Shown here: positions 52,250 to 60,709 of the stretch, one piece after another
Numbering within the stretch: the first letter of the stretch is position 1
Layout: each line of letters opens with the position of its first letter
Assembly (NCBI GenBank): GCA_963786765.1
Contig: CAWBAJ010000021.1
Coordinates: 66,307-130,306 of the forward strand
Origin: DATKNA01 sp963786765
GTDB taxonomy: Bacteria > Actinomycetota > Actinomycetes > Actinomycetales > Kineosporiaceae
Length of the DNA stretch: 64,000 nt
Reading direction: 5' to 3'
Made by a program: the position numbers and the translations under genes
Notes under the pieces: model-generated
The model's database searches: none
Seen by the model: the letters and a program-made list of their open reading frames with translations, nothing else
Told to the model about the DNA's origin: nothing

Positions 52250-52752
52250 CGCGGGTGCGGACCCTGGTGCTGAACGCCGGGTACGAGCCGCTCGCGGTCG
52301 TCTCGTTCCGCCGGGCAATCGTCCTCGTCCTCGCCGGCAAGGCCACGGTCATCGCCGATGGGGGCAACCCCGTCGTCGGCGGCACGCTCACCCTGCCGCG
52401 GCCCTCGGTGATCCTGCTCGCCCGGTACGTGCGGGCTCCGCACGGGCGCGCCGTCCCTGTCAGCCGGCGTGGGGTCCTGCGCCGCGACGCACACAGGTGC
52501 GCCTACTGCAGCGGTCATGCCACCACCGTCGACCATGTCCTCCCGCGCAGCCGCGGCGGCCGGGACGCCTGGGAGAACCTCGTCGCCTGCTGTGTGCGGT
52601 GCAACAACAAGAAGGGCGACCGGACGCCGGAGGAGAAGGGCTGGTCTCTGCGCGTCACCCCGTACGCTCCCCGCGGTGCGGCGTGGGTCGTGCGCGGCGC
52701 CGACCAGCGTGACCCCTCGTGGGAGGTCTACCTCGGTGAGGTCGCTGCCTGA
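52246..52752 (+). CDS. HNH endonuclease
   Basis: 168 residues from GTG 52246 (GTG 52255 is an alternative nearer the homologous start VRTLVLNAG). The N-terminal half (LNAGYEPLAVVSFRRAIVLVLAGKA) is the usual actinobacterial pattern. The HNH core is CAYCSG-ATTVDHVLPRSRGG-WENLVACCVRCNNKKGDRT with zinc cysteines CxxC and CxxC and the catalytic His. This small family is widely conserved as a single chromosomal gene without a known role; it lacks restriction partners. Confidence 0.9.
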   Translation: MTRVRTLVLNAGYEPLAVVSFRRAIVLVLAGKATVIADGGNPVVGGTLTLPRPSVILLARYVRAPHGRAVPVSRRGVLRRDAHRCAYCSGHATTVDHVLPRSRGGRDAWENLVACCVRCNNKKGDRTPEEKGWSLRVTPYAPRGAAWVVRGADQRDPSWEVYLGEVAA

Positions 52753-52788
52753 GTCCTTTCGGCGACCGCCGGTGCCCCGCAAATTGGT

Positions 52789-52813
52789 GCACCGGCGCTC
52801 GCGGCGCCGGTGC
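52789..52813 (+). terminator. Hairpin terminator after HNH
   Basis: Ten-base stem (GCACCGGCGC and complement) with a 5-nt loop, 37 bp past the stop. The rest of the 280-bp gap to the YihY start shows no ORF or clear motif besides its promoter. Confidence 0.65.
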
Positions 52814-53020
52814 GTGCACGAGCGTGCCACAACGTCGCCGCCTTGCAAAGACCGATAACTGTCAGTAACTGCAGACGTCGATCATGTGCCACGGTGCCTG
52901 CTGATGCGTCCGAGGGGCATCTGCAGCGGCGGCCGGAGGCGCTGTGACACACGTCTCGGCCACCCCGCACGGGGTCCCAGCTGGTGCCGCCGACCGGGCA
53001 TGTCGGGCCGTCGCCGTGGG

Positions 53021-53026
53021 TAGTGC
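53021..53026 (+). promoter_or_regulatory. Leaderless -10 hexamer TAGTGC
   Basis: TAGTGC, six bases, then GTG 53033 of the YihY gene; no Shine-Dalgarno. Confidence 0.4.
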
Positions 53027-53032
53027 AACGAC

Positions 53033-54046
53033 GTGAGCAACAGGACTGAGCAAGCGGAGGCCCAGCGCCTCGAGCGCGAATACCCGGGCGCGGGGGCCGA
53101 CAAGCCCACGGAGATCCCCGGTAAGGGCTGGTGGCAGATCGTCCGCCGGGGCCTGAAGGAGTTCACCGCCGACCAGATGCCCCTGATGGCGGCCGGCGTC
53201 GCGTTCTACGCCTTCCTGGCGCTGGTGCCGACCCTGATCGCCGCCACTCTCGTCTACGGGCTCGTCACAGGTCCTGAGCAAGCCAAGGAACAGGTACACA
53301 GCCTCACGTCGGTCCTGCCCAAGGACGCTGCGTCCCTCGTGGGCAACCAGATGCTCGACCTGGCCACCGCCAAGAACACCGGTCTGGGCATCGGTCTGGT
53401 CGTCTCGCTGGCGCTCGCGCTGTGGAGCGCCTCCGGAGCCACTGGCAACCTGATCACCGCGGTGAACGTGGCCTACGACGAGAAGGACCAGCGGAACTTC
53501 ATCAAGAAGCGCGGTCTCGCCCTGTTCCTGACCGCGGGCGCCATCATCGTGTTCGTCGTCACGGCCTCGCTCGTCGCCGTCTTCCCGGCGGTCGCCAAGG
53601 CCCTCGGCATCGGTGGGTTCTTCCGGGTGGGGCTCGAGGGTCTGCGGTGGGTCGTCCTCCTGGTCGTGCTCATGGCTGCGCTCGCCGTCCTCTACCGCCT
53701 CGCGCCCGACCGTGACGACCCGAAGTTCAAGTGGACCTCCGTCGGTGCCATCGCCGCCGTCGTGATCTGGGTGATCGTGTCCATCGCCTTCTCGATCTAC
53801 GTCAGCTTCGGCGGCTACACCAAGACCTACGGCGCGCTGGCCGGAATCGTCGTCCTGCTGATGTGGCTGTGGCTCAGCATCGTCGCGGTCCTGCTCGGCG
53901 CCGAGATCAACGCGGAGATGGAGAAGCAAACGGTCAAGGACACGACGACCGGGCCGGACAAGCCGCTGGGGGAGCGGGACGCCGTCAAGGCCGACCTCAC
54001 CCCGAACCAGCCGGACCCCGACCCGGAGACGCAGAAGAAGCGCTGA
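53033..54046 (+). CDS. YihY/BrkB-family inner membrane protein
   Basis: 337 residues. Six helices: MPLMAAGVAFYAFLALVPTLI (with the family FYxxLxLxP motif), then LVVSLALALWSASG, GLALFLTAGAIIVFVVTASLV, LLVVLMAALAVLYRLAP, GAIAAVVIWVIVSIAFSIY and LAGIVVLLMWLWLSIVAVLLGAEIN. The ends are hydrophilic and Pro/Lys-rich. Despite the old ribonuclease BN annotation of this family, function is unknown; a transport or virulence-like role has been suggested. Confidence 0.92.
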   Translation: MSNRTEQAEAQRLEREYPGAGADKPTEIPGKGWWQIVRRGLKEFTADQMPLMAAGVAFYAFLALVPTLIAATLVYGLVTGPEQAKEQVHSLTSVLPKDAASLVGNQMLDLATAKNTGLGIGLVVSLALALWSASGATGNLITAVNVAYDEKDQRNFIKKRGLALFLTAGAIIVFVVTASLVAVFPAVAKALGIGGFFRVGLEGLRWVVLLVVLMAALAVLYRLAPDRDDPKFKWTSVGAIAAVVIWVIVSIAFSIYVSFGGYTKTYGALAGIVVLLMWLWLSIVAVLLGAEINAEMEKQTVKDTTTGPDKPLGERDAVKADLTPNQPDPDPETQKKR

Positions 54047-54081
54047 GCATGCGGCCGAACGGCGCCCGCGAGCCGGTGGGA

Positions 54082-54087
54082 TAGCGT
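54082..54087 (+). promoter_or_regulatory. Leaderless -10 hexamer TAGCGT
   Basis: TAGCGT, six bases, then ATG 54094 of the SRPBCC gene. Confidence 0.5.
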
Positions 54088-54093
54088 TCCGGC

Positions 54094-54525
54094 ATGGCAT
54101 CCGTCAGCGTGACAGCCGAGATCGACGCCGCGCCCGAGCAGGTATGGGCCGTCCTGGCGAACCCCTCGACCTGGGGCGACTGGGTCGAGATCCACCAGGG
54201 ATTCGCGGGCGAGGCCCCGGCCGAGTTCTTCCCGGGTGGGGCGTTCGTGCAGCGCGTCCGCGTGATCAACATGCCGGCGGACGTGCGCTGGCGGGTCGTC
54301 GGCCTGCAGGCACCTGTCCGGCTCGAGCTCGAAGGAGCCGGCCCGATGGGCATCGGGCTGCGGGCCGAGTACGGCATCGAGCAGCACGGCTCCGGGTCCA
54401 CGGTCAGCGGCCGGATGGAGTTCAAGGGCGCCGCCGTGACCATGGTCGGACCGCAGCTCGAGACCGAGGTCGGTAGCTCCCTGCGCGCCAGCCTGGCCAA
54501 GCTGAAGGCACGCGTCGAGGCCTGA
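54094..54525 (+). CDS. SRPBCC (polyketide cyclase/START-like) protein
   Basis: 143 residues with the helix-grip pattern: VSVTAEIDAAPEQVWAVLANPSTWGDWV at the N-terminus, a Gly/Pro turn, antiparallel strands (SGRMEFKGAAV) and the long C-terminal helix SSLRASLAKLKARVEA. It likely binds a hydrophobic ligand, unidentified. The stop TGA lies in a 14-bp tandem duplication (54520-54547). Confidence 0.88.
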   Translation: MASVSVTAEIDAAPEQVWAVLANPSTWGDWVEIHQGFAGEAPAEFFPGGAFVQRVRVINMPADVRWRVVGLQAPVRLELEGAGPMGIGLRAEYGIEQHGSGSTVSGRMEFKGAAVTMVGPQLETEVGSSLRASLAKLKARVEA

Positions 54526-54547
54526 CCCTGCGCGCCTGACCCTGCGG
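54520..54547. repeat. Stop-codon-anchored 14-bp duplication
   Basis: GCCTGACCCTGCGC at 54520-54533 is followed by GCCTGACCCTGCGG at 54534-54547; the first copy holds the SRPBCC stop codon (54523-54525), so the duplication repeats the stop. Confidence 0.85.
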
Positions 54548-54554
54548 GGCGGGC

Positions 54555-55910
54555 TCAGCCGACGGGGCGCCGCGCCTGCTCCAGGTCGACGACGACCTTC
54601 TGGACGGCGGCCTGTTGAACGGCGGCCTTCTGGACGACCGGCTGGACGGCGACCGGCTCGGCCAGCGCGGTCGCGTCCCGCAGGTCTGCGGCGCCTCCGC
54701 TCTCGCGGCCGTCCACCGGCACTCCGTCGGCTCGGCTGTCCGCGACCAGCAGCACGACGTCGCCGCAACGCACCACGTCCCCCGGGCGCAGCGGCGTGCC
54801 GTCGGTGACCGCACGCCCGTTGAGCGTGGTGCCGTCCCGGGAGCCGAGGTCGAGCAGGGTCCACCCGCTCTCCCAGCGCAGTACCGCGGCGTGCGTGCGG
54901 GACACGGATCCGTGGCCGAGCGGCACGTCCGCCCCGGCGTCGCGCCCGATGAGCACGCTCCCGGTCGCGGGCAGCGCCCGCGAGAGCGCCCGGCCTGCCG
55001 CGTCCACCCACACCAGGGAGGGGCGCCGCCCGTTCTCCGCCCGTGCCTGCGGCATCCGGGAGCGGCGCAGCGCGGCCCGCTCCACCGGCCGCAGCACCTC
55101 GTCCCGGTCATGGGCGGGACCAGTGGCGGCCGGGCCGGCGATCGCACGGCGCACGGCTTGCAGGGCCTCCACCGGGCGCCCGGCCAGGTACAGCGCCTCG
55201 ACGAGCAGCCCCCAGCCGCACGTGCGCTCCGGCTGCCCGGCGACGTGGGCCTCGAGCTCGCGCACGCTGACCTGCGCCGCCAGCAGTGACCCGTCGCGCA
55301 GCTCGGACTCCGCCAGCTCCTCCACGACGTCGGGCCGCAGCCGTGCGTAGTGAGCCCGGATGCCTCCCAGCGCCTCGACGCCCGGCAGGTCGTCGGCCAC
55401 TGGACCGGGCCAGCGGGCGAGCGCACGGCGCAGGGCGGTGGCGGCCCCGGAGCCGTCGCCGGCGGCGGCCGCGGCCCGGCCGGCCTCCACCGCCTCGTCG
55501 ACGGCGTCCAGGTCGGTCATCAGCCCCGGGCCGGCCAGGCGGACCCCGGCGCTCGTCTGGGTGAGGTAGCCGGCGGCGGGACCGAGCACGTCCGCGAGCC
55601 GGGCCAGGTGCACCTGCACCTGGGCCGCGTCCACGCGTGCGCCCGCCGGCGGCTCGCCGTCCCCGGGCTCCGCGCCCGGCTGACCGCCCAGCTGAGCCAG
55701 GACGGCAGCGAGCGTCTCGGCAGGAACGGTGGTTCCTCGGGCGCAGCCCAGGGCCGCGAGCAGCCCGCGCAGAAGCGGGCCGAGCGGCGTCCGGTCGACC
55801 CCGTCGACCTCGAGCCGGACCGGGCCGAGCAGGCGCAGGAGCACGGGCGGGGCGGCGGCAGTCCGCGCCGCGGGAGCCTCGGGTGCAGTCACGATGTTCG
55901 GGTCCCTCAC
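54555..55910 (-). CDS. BTAD and FHA domain regulator (EmbR-like)
   Basis: 451 residues from GTG 55910 (GTG 55892 possible). The N-terminal winged helix-like region begins VLLRLLGPVRLEVDGVDRTPLG; the BTAD helical domain spans about 100-265 (AALRRALARWPG, VEALYLAGRPVEALQAVRRAI). The C-terminal FHA domain (295-400) has LIGRDAGADVPL, SRTHAAVLRWESG and LGSRDGTTLNG, the phosphothreonine-binding Arg, Ser and Asn in place. A Val/Gln-rich tail follows. EmbR-type proteins are activated by Ser/Thr kinases, so a kinase elsewhere is inferred. Confidence 0.88.
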   Translation of the reverse strand: MRDPNIVTAPEAPAARTAAAPPVLLRLLGPVRLEVDGVDRTPLGPLLRGLLAALGCARGTTVPAETLAAVLAQLGGQPGAEPGDGEPPAGARVDAAQVQVHLARLADVLGPAAGYLTQTSAGVRLAGPGLMTDLDAVDEAVEAGRAAAAAGDGSGAATALRRALARWPGPVADDLPGVEALGGIRAHYARLRPDVVEELAESELRDGSLLAAQVSVRELEAHVAGQPERTCGWGLLVEALYLAGRPVEALQAVRRAIAGPAATGPAHDRDEVLRPVERAALRRSRMPQARAENGRRPSLVWVDAAGRALSRALPATGSVLIGRDAGADVPLGHGSVSRTHAAVLRWESGWTLLDLGSRDGTTLNGRAVTDGTPLRPGDVVRCGDVVLLVADSRADGVPVDGRESGGAADLRDATALAEPVAVQPVVQKAAVQQAAVQKVVVDLEQARRPVG

Positions 55911-56060
55911 TCACGGTTCGCGCAGCCCGCGGACTCCGCGGCGCCACTGACGTTCCGGTTGGTCCCCCGACCTGACGCATGCATCCTGTGCGCGTTCGTG
56001 TGCGCTACGCAACGAGATGAGGGTCCTTTGGACCGAACGGCGGGGGCTGGAAGTACCGGG

Positions 56061-56921
56061 TCAGAGGCCGGGCCCCGCGGAGGCCGGACGGCCCGCCCGC
56101 AGGGTGGCGAACACGTCGTCGAGCAGCGGTCCCCCCGGCGGCCGCCCGCGTTCGATGAACCACTCCCGCCCGAGCACCCGCCGGTACAGGGGCTGGGGCA
56201 GCCGCAGCAGCGCGGCGAGCGTCCGGTCACCGGCGTCCGCGGTCGCCTGGCTCGCGTGCGCGGTCATCGAGGCCCGCTTGGCGTCGGCGTAGCCGCGGAC
56301 GTCGACCCTGTGCGTGAGCACGGAGCGGGGAGCGTAGGCCCGCTCGAACGCCGCCCGGTCGAACTCGGGAGGGAACCGGTACACCAGCGAGGCGAGCCGC
56401 ACCGCCCGCCGCAACAGATCCTGGTCGACGGTCGCCTCGAGTACGACGGGCGTCCCGGCGAGCTCGGCGGCCCGCGTTGCGACATGGTGTACCTGGACGT
56501 GATCGGGGTGCCCGTACCCGCCGGATGCGTCGTAGCTCGTCAGCGCGTCCGCCCGTTCCTCGCGCAGGATCGCGGCGAGCCGCTGGGCCGCCGCGTCGAC
56601 GTCGGCCCGGGCGAAGGCCTCCACGCCGTGCGGCGGGACGACGGCGCCGTCCAGCCCCGAGTCCCCGTAGCCGAGGAACTCGACCCGGGCCGCCCCGATC
56701 GCCCCGGCGGAGCGCTGCAGCTCCTCGCGGCGGTGCGCCGCCAGCTCGTCCGCGGTGCCGTAGGACGACGCCGCGAGTCCGCCCTCGCCCGCGGTCGCCG
56801 ACACCAGCACCACCCGGTGCCCTTCGGCGGCGAGCCGCGCGAGCGTGCCGGAGACGAGGAGAGCCTCGTCGTCCGGGTGGGCGTGGAACGAGACGACCGT
56901 GTAGGAGGTCCGACCAGACAT
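56061..56921 (-). CDS. PIG-L/LmbE-family N-deacetylase
   Basis: 286 residues. The zinc motif HAHPDDEALLVSG occurs near residue 14, with SYDASGGYGHPDHVQVH near 130 giving the third His. These match GlcNAc-PI deacetylase/MshB-like enzymes that remove acetyl from an N-acetylglucosaminyl conjugate. The gene diverges from a GT4 glycosyltransferase (69-bp gap). Whether it is MshB itself cannot be said: MshB sits near mycothiol genes not present here. Confidence 0.88.
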   Translation of the reverse strand: MSGRTSYTVVSFHAHPDDEALLVSGTLARLAAEGHRVVLVSATAGEGGLAASSYGTADELAAHRREELQRSAGAIGAARVEFLGYGDSGLDGAVVPPHGVEAFARADVDAAAQRLAAILREERADALTSYDASGGYGHPDHVQVHHVATRAAELAGTPVVLEATVDQDLLRRAVRLASLVYRFPPEFDRAAFERAYAPRSVLTHRVDVRGYADAKRASMTAHASQATADAGDRTLAALLRLPQPLYRRVLGREWFIERGRPPGGPLLDDVFATLRAGRPASAGPGL

Positions 56922-56964
56922 GCAGCCGGATTCTGCCCCACTGCCGCCTGTCGCACGCGGGCCG

Positions 56965-56994
56965 TAGGGTCCGTACGTGAGGGATCACCGGTGA
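56965..56994 (+). promoter_or_regulatory. -10 hexamer TAGGGT with five-codon leader ORF
   Basis: TAGGGT is followed by six bases and GTG 56977, which opens a mini-ORF GTG-AGG-GAT-CAC-CGG-TGA. Its TGA (56992-56994) overlaps the glycosyltransferase GTG at 56991 (GTGA). The GAGGGA within it can also serve as the Shine-Dalgarno. Confidence 0.4.
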
Positions 56995-58124
56995 GGGTCG
57001 CGCACGTCTCCGACTGCTACCTGCCCCGGCTCGGCGGGATCGAGGCCCAGGTGCACGGCCTTGCCCGCCGCCAGCGCCTTGCGGGTCACGACGCGCAGGT
57101 GATCACCGCAACGCCCGTCGCCCGGCACGACCGCACCCGCAACGACGTGGTGGACGGCGTTCCCGTCCACCGGGTGACCGCCGACCTCCCGTACGAGCTG
57201 CCCCTGCACCCGCGGCCCGGCCGCGAGGTCCTGCGTGTGGTCGAGGCCGGCGGTTTCGACGTCGTCCACCTGCACGTCGGCGTCCTCGCCCAGTTCGCGC
57301 AGGGCGCCGCGCAGGCGCTCGTCCGCGCCAAGGTCCCGCTGGTGGTGACCGTGCACTCGCTGTGGGGTCCCGCCGTCGGCCTCTTCCGGCTCGCCGACGT
57401 GCTGGTGCACTGGGGCGACTGGCCCGTCGTCCTGACGGCGGTCTCCGAAGCCGCCGCACGGCCCGTCCGGGCCGCCCTGCGTGGGCGGGCCGAGGTCGGC
57501 GTGATCCCCAACGGCATCGACGCCGGCGAGTGGCGGGTCGAGCCGGCGCCGCCGCAGCCGGGCGCGGTGCTCGTCGCCGCCGCCATGCGGCTGGCTCCCC
57601 GCAAACGGCCGCTGCCGCTGCTGGAGGCTCTGCGCGAGGTTCGCGTCGGCCTGCCGCCCCAGGTCACGCTGCGCGCGGTCGTGGCCGGTGAGGGGCCCCA
57701 GCGCCGGGCGATGGAGCGCTACCGGGACAGGCACGACCTGGGCTGGGTGGAGCTGCCCGGCCGGCTCGACAGGGCGGAACTGCGCGACCTGTATGCCAGG
57801 GCTGACGTGTACGCGGCTCCCGCCGTGCTCGAGGCCTTCGGGATCGCGACGCTGGAGGCCCGCGCCGCGGGGCTGCCCGTCGTGGCTCGCACCGGTACGG
57901 GGGTGGAGGAGTTCGTCACCGACGGCGTCGAGGGGCTGCTGGCGTCCTCGGACGGGACGTTCGCGGCGGCGCTGCACCGGCTCGTCGCCGACCCAGTCCT
58001 GCGGGGGCGCATCGCCGCTCACAACCGCCGCGTTCCGCCGGCCGTCGGGTGGGACGAGGTCGTGGGCCGCACCCTGGAGGCGTACGAGCGGGCGGGCCGC
58101 CTGGTCCCGGTCAGAGCGCCGTGA
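56991..58124 (+). CDS. GT4-family glycosyltransferase
   Basis: 377 residues from GTG 56991. Features of retaining GT-B enzymes: the Gly-rich N-terminal loop HVSDCYLPRLGGIEAQVHGLARRQRLAGHD, the acceptor-side HVGVLAQFAQG, PNGIDAGEW, AMRLAPRKRPLPLLEAL, and the donor-site EAFGIATLEARAAGLPVV (E-x7-E). The signature is that of mannosyl/glucosyl-type lipid or small-molecule transferases. Its stop overlaps the downstream MFS start (GTGA). Divergent PIG-L deacetylase suggests an acetylhexosamine-linked product. Confidence 0.88.
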   Translation: MRVAHVSDCYLPRLGGIEAQVHGLARRQRLAGHDAQVITATPVARHDRTRNDVVDGVPVHRVTADLPYELPLHPRPGREVLRVVEAGGFDVVHLHVGVLAQFAQGAAQALVRAKVPLVVTVHSLWGPAVGLFRLADVLVHWGDWPVVLTAVSEAAARPVRAALRGRAEVGVIPNGIDAGEWRVEPAPPQPGAVLVAAAMRLAPRKRPLPLLEALREVRVGLPPQVTLRAVVAGEGPQRRAMERYRDRHDLGWVELPGRLDRAELRDLYARADVYAAPAVLEAFGIATLEARAAGLPVVARTGTGVEEFVTDGVEGLLASSDGTFAAALHRLVADPVLRGRIAAHNRRVPPAVGWDEVVGRTLEAYERAGRLVPVRAP

Positions 58125-59551
58125 CCGACCCGCTCGTCTACGGGACGCCCCGGGCGAGGGCAGTCCTGCTGGCGACCGTCCTCGGCTCGGGCATGACGAT
58201 GCTCGACGGGACGGTCGTCTCCGTGGCACTCCCGTCGATCGGCCGGGACCTGCACGCCTCGCTGGACGGCCTGCAGTGGACCGTCAACGGCTACACCCTC
58301 ACCCTCGCCGCGCTGATCCTGCTCGGCGGGTCCCTCGGTGACCTGCTCGGGCGCCGGCGGGTCTTCCTCGTGGGCGTGGTCTGGTTCGCGCTGGCGTCCC
58401 TGCTCTGCGGCCTCGCTCCGAACCTGCTCGTGCTGGTGCTCGCACGCGCCCTGCAGGGCGTCGGCGGCGCCCTGCTGACCCCTGGCAGCCTGGCCATCCT
58501 CCAGTCGTCGTTCCGGCGGGACGACCGGGCCCGCGCCATCGGTGCGTGGAGTGGCCTCGGCGGCCTGGCGGCGGCGATCGGCCCGTTCGCGGGGGGCTGG
58601 CTGGTGCAGGGCCCGGGCTGGCGCTGGGTGTTCCTGCTGAACCTCCCGCTGGCCGCGCTCGTCGTGTTCACGACCGTGCGGTGGGTGCCCGAGAGCTCGA
58701 TCCCGAGGCGGTTCCCGGCCTGGACGTGCCGGGCGCGGTGCTCGCCGCCGGCGGTCTCGCGGGCCTGACGTTCGGGCTGATCGCCTGGCCGGACGACGGC
58801 CCCGCCGCCGCGAGCGTCTGGGCGCCGTTGCTCGTCGGCGTCCTCGGCCTGGTGGCGTTCGTCGTGGCCGAGCGGCGCAGCCCCCACCCCATGCTGCCGC
58901 TCGAGTCTTCTCCTCCCGCCTGTTCGCGGCGACCAACGTCGTGACGTTCGCCGTGTACGCGGCGCTGTCCGGCGTGTTCTTCCTGCTCGTCGTCTCGCTG
59001 CAGGTCGTCGCGGGCTTCTCGCCGATCGCCTCGGGCGCGGCCCTGCTGCCGGTGACAACTGCATGCTGTTCCTGTCCGCCCGCGGCGGGGCGCTCGGGCA
59101 GCGCATCGGCCCGCGCATCCCGATGACCGTGGGGCCGATGGTGGCCGCCGCCGGCGTCCTGCTGTTCGCCCGGATCGCGCCCGACGTCAGCTACTCGTCG
59201 GACGTGCTGCCCGGCGCTGTCCTGCTCGGGCTCGGGCTGTCGCTGACGGTCGCGCCGCTCACCGCCACCGTGCTGGGGGCCGTCGCGGACCGCCACGCGG
59301 GGGTCGCCAGCGGCGTCAACAACGCCGTCGCGCGGGCGGCGGGCCTGCTGGCGGTCGCGGCGGTGCCGCTGGTCGCGGGTGCCACGCCGGCGGTCTACGC
59401 GGACCCCGTGGCCTTCGGCAACGCCGCTGCCCGGGGCATGTTCGCCTGCGCCGGCCTGCTCGCGCTCGGCGGCCTGCTGTCGTTCGCGACCGTGCGGTCG
59501 CCCACCCCGCGTGGCGAGCTTGATCCGGCGGTGATCGGGTACCCCAGGGGC
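58121..59551 (+). CDS. DHA2-type MFS multidrug transporter, frameshifted as assembled
   Basis: About 475 residues, fourteen helices expected. Motifs: GSGMTMLDGTVVSVALPSIG (helix 1 Asp), GGSLGDLLGRRRVFLVG (motif A), ALQGVGGALLTPGSLA and SAFRRDDR-like SSFRRDDRARAIG (motif C region). Breaks near 58695, 58905 and 59060 look like missing bases. As read there is no stop before 59758; the native end is probably near 59540, before the next ATG. It is coupled to the glycosyltransferase and may export its product. Confidence 0.8.
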
Positions 59552-59823
59552 ATGACGACGCAGGAGACCCCACGTGACGGGGACATCGAGCAGGGCGCGG
59601 TGACCCCGGACCTCCCGGGGCGGCGTCCTGCCGGGCAACGGCGTCGTCCTCGAGAGCGCGATGGCGACCGGCGAGGACGACGGCACGCCCGGGGGAGCGC
59701 GGGCCCGTGGACCCCGACGACGAGACGGCGCTCGCGGTCGCCGACGACGCGCCGCTGAGGTCGGGGGACGGCGGGCCGCAGGGTGACGGCCTCGAGCCGC
59801 AGTTCAGCGAACCGACGGACTGA
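59552..59823 (+). CDS. Small acidic hypothetical protein, frameshifted as assembled
   Basis: About 90 residues from ATG 59552, with AGGGG upstream. Reading through two extra bases (near 59617 and 59695) gives MTTQETPRDGDIEQGAVTP, then PGNGVVLESAMATGEDD, then GPVDPDDETALAVADDAPLR, ending SEPTD. It is acidic and disordered, and looks like an actinobacterial conserved hypothetical. Function unknown. Confidence 0.5.
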
Positions 59824-59840
59824 TCCCGGCTGTCGCCGGC

Positions 59841-60254
59841 TCAGCGCCGGCGTCTGCGCTCGGAGCCGTAGAGCAGCGCGCCCGCGATCGGGATCGCGAG
59901 GAACCACACCCAGGTCCGCGTGACGAAGAACAGGACGAGCGCGGCCAGCGGCGTGACCGCCATGATCCGCTCCCTGGCCGCCTCGGACAGGCCGGGGAAG
60001 GCGCGCGGGGACCGGCCGGCTGCCGACTGCGCCACCGGCGCGGCCACGGGGACCCGGCCGGGGGTCCGGCAGGTCCGCGAACAGCGGAGCGATCTCGCTC
60101 CAGGTGCGGGCCGGGACGCCGACACCGACCGGTCCTCGTACTCCTCGGGAGTGAGCCGCCCCGCTTCGAGGTGAATGCGCAGGGCTGCCACCGCGCTGTC
60201 ACGCTCTGCGGAGCCGATCCGCGCCTCGTCGCTGCCCGTCGTGCCGTCGTTCAT
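59841..60254 (-). CDS. DUF1707 domain membrane protein, frameshifted as assembled
   Basis: 137 residues. The DUF1707 start is clear: IGSAERDSAVAALRIHLEAG-RLTPEEYEDR. The middle should read ARTWSEIAPLFADLPDP, present in another frame between two compensating breaks near 60115 and 60050. The C-terminus has a LAALVLFFVTRTW-VWFLAIPIAGALLYG hairpin of two helices. The family is small, actinobacterial, and of unknown function. Confidence 0.82.
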   Translation of the reverse strand: MNDGTTGSDEARIGSAERDSAVAALRIHLEAGRLTPEEYEDRSVSASRPAPGARSLRCSRTCRTPGRVPVAAPVAQSAAGRSPRAFPGLSEAARERIMAVTPLAALVLFFVTRTWVWFLAIPIAGALLYGSERRRRR

Positions 60255-60552
60255 GGGCCCATCCTGCCCGCTGCGCTCGCGAGTGGATCAGGCGGACCGG
60301 CTGCAGCTGCATGACCTCTTCGTCGTCCGTGGCGGCGGGACGCGGCGCGGGGTGCTCGACGAGCGCGAGCACGCGCGCCGACATGAAGCGCGCGGTGCGG
60401 ACCGCCGTGCCGCCGCGGGTCACCTCGGTGACCTCGACGATGCCCCGGCCGGAACTGATCTCGACGCGGCGTCCCGCCCGGGTCGCCGTGACCTCGTAGG
60501 TGCGGGTGTTGGCACCCGCGTCGATGACGATCTCGACTCTGTCGCCCTTCAT
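60199..60552 (-). CDS. Small conserved hypothetical protein
   Basis: 117 codons from ATG 60552. The N-terminal 85 residues are a beta-rich domain: KGDRVEIVIDAGANTRTYEVTATRAGRRVEISS, then IVEVTEVTRGGTAVRTARFMSARVLALVEHP. The rest, Arg-rich and overlapping the DUF1707 start by 56 bp, is probably a reading error past a lost stop. It may be an RNA- or protein-binding beta-barrel. No family identified. Confidence 0.5.
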   Translation of the reverse strand: MKGDRVEIVIDAGANTRTYEVTATRAGRRVEISSGRGIVEVTEVTRGGTAVRTARFMSARVLALVEHPAPRPAATDDEEVMQLQPVRLIHSRAQRAGWAHERRHDGQRRGADRLRRA

Positions 60553-60709
60553 GGCGGCCGCCTTCGCCCCGATGGACCCCGCCGGCCGGTGGCGTCCCGG
60601 ACGCCCATCGTACGTCGATCTTGCCGCGCCGCGGCCTCCCGGACGACCGCTTTCCGAAGTGCTGTTCTGAGAGCCGGAAAGCGGCGTAGGGGAAGGTCGC
60701 GCGGGAGGG

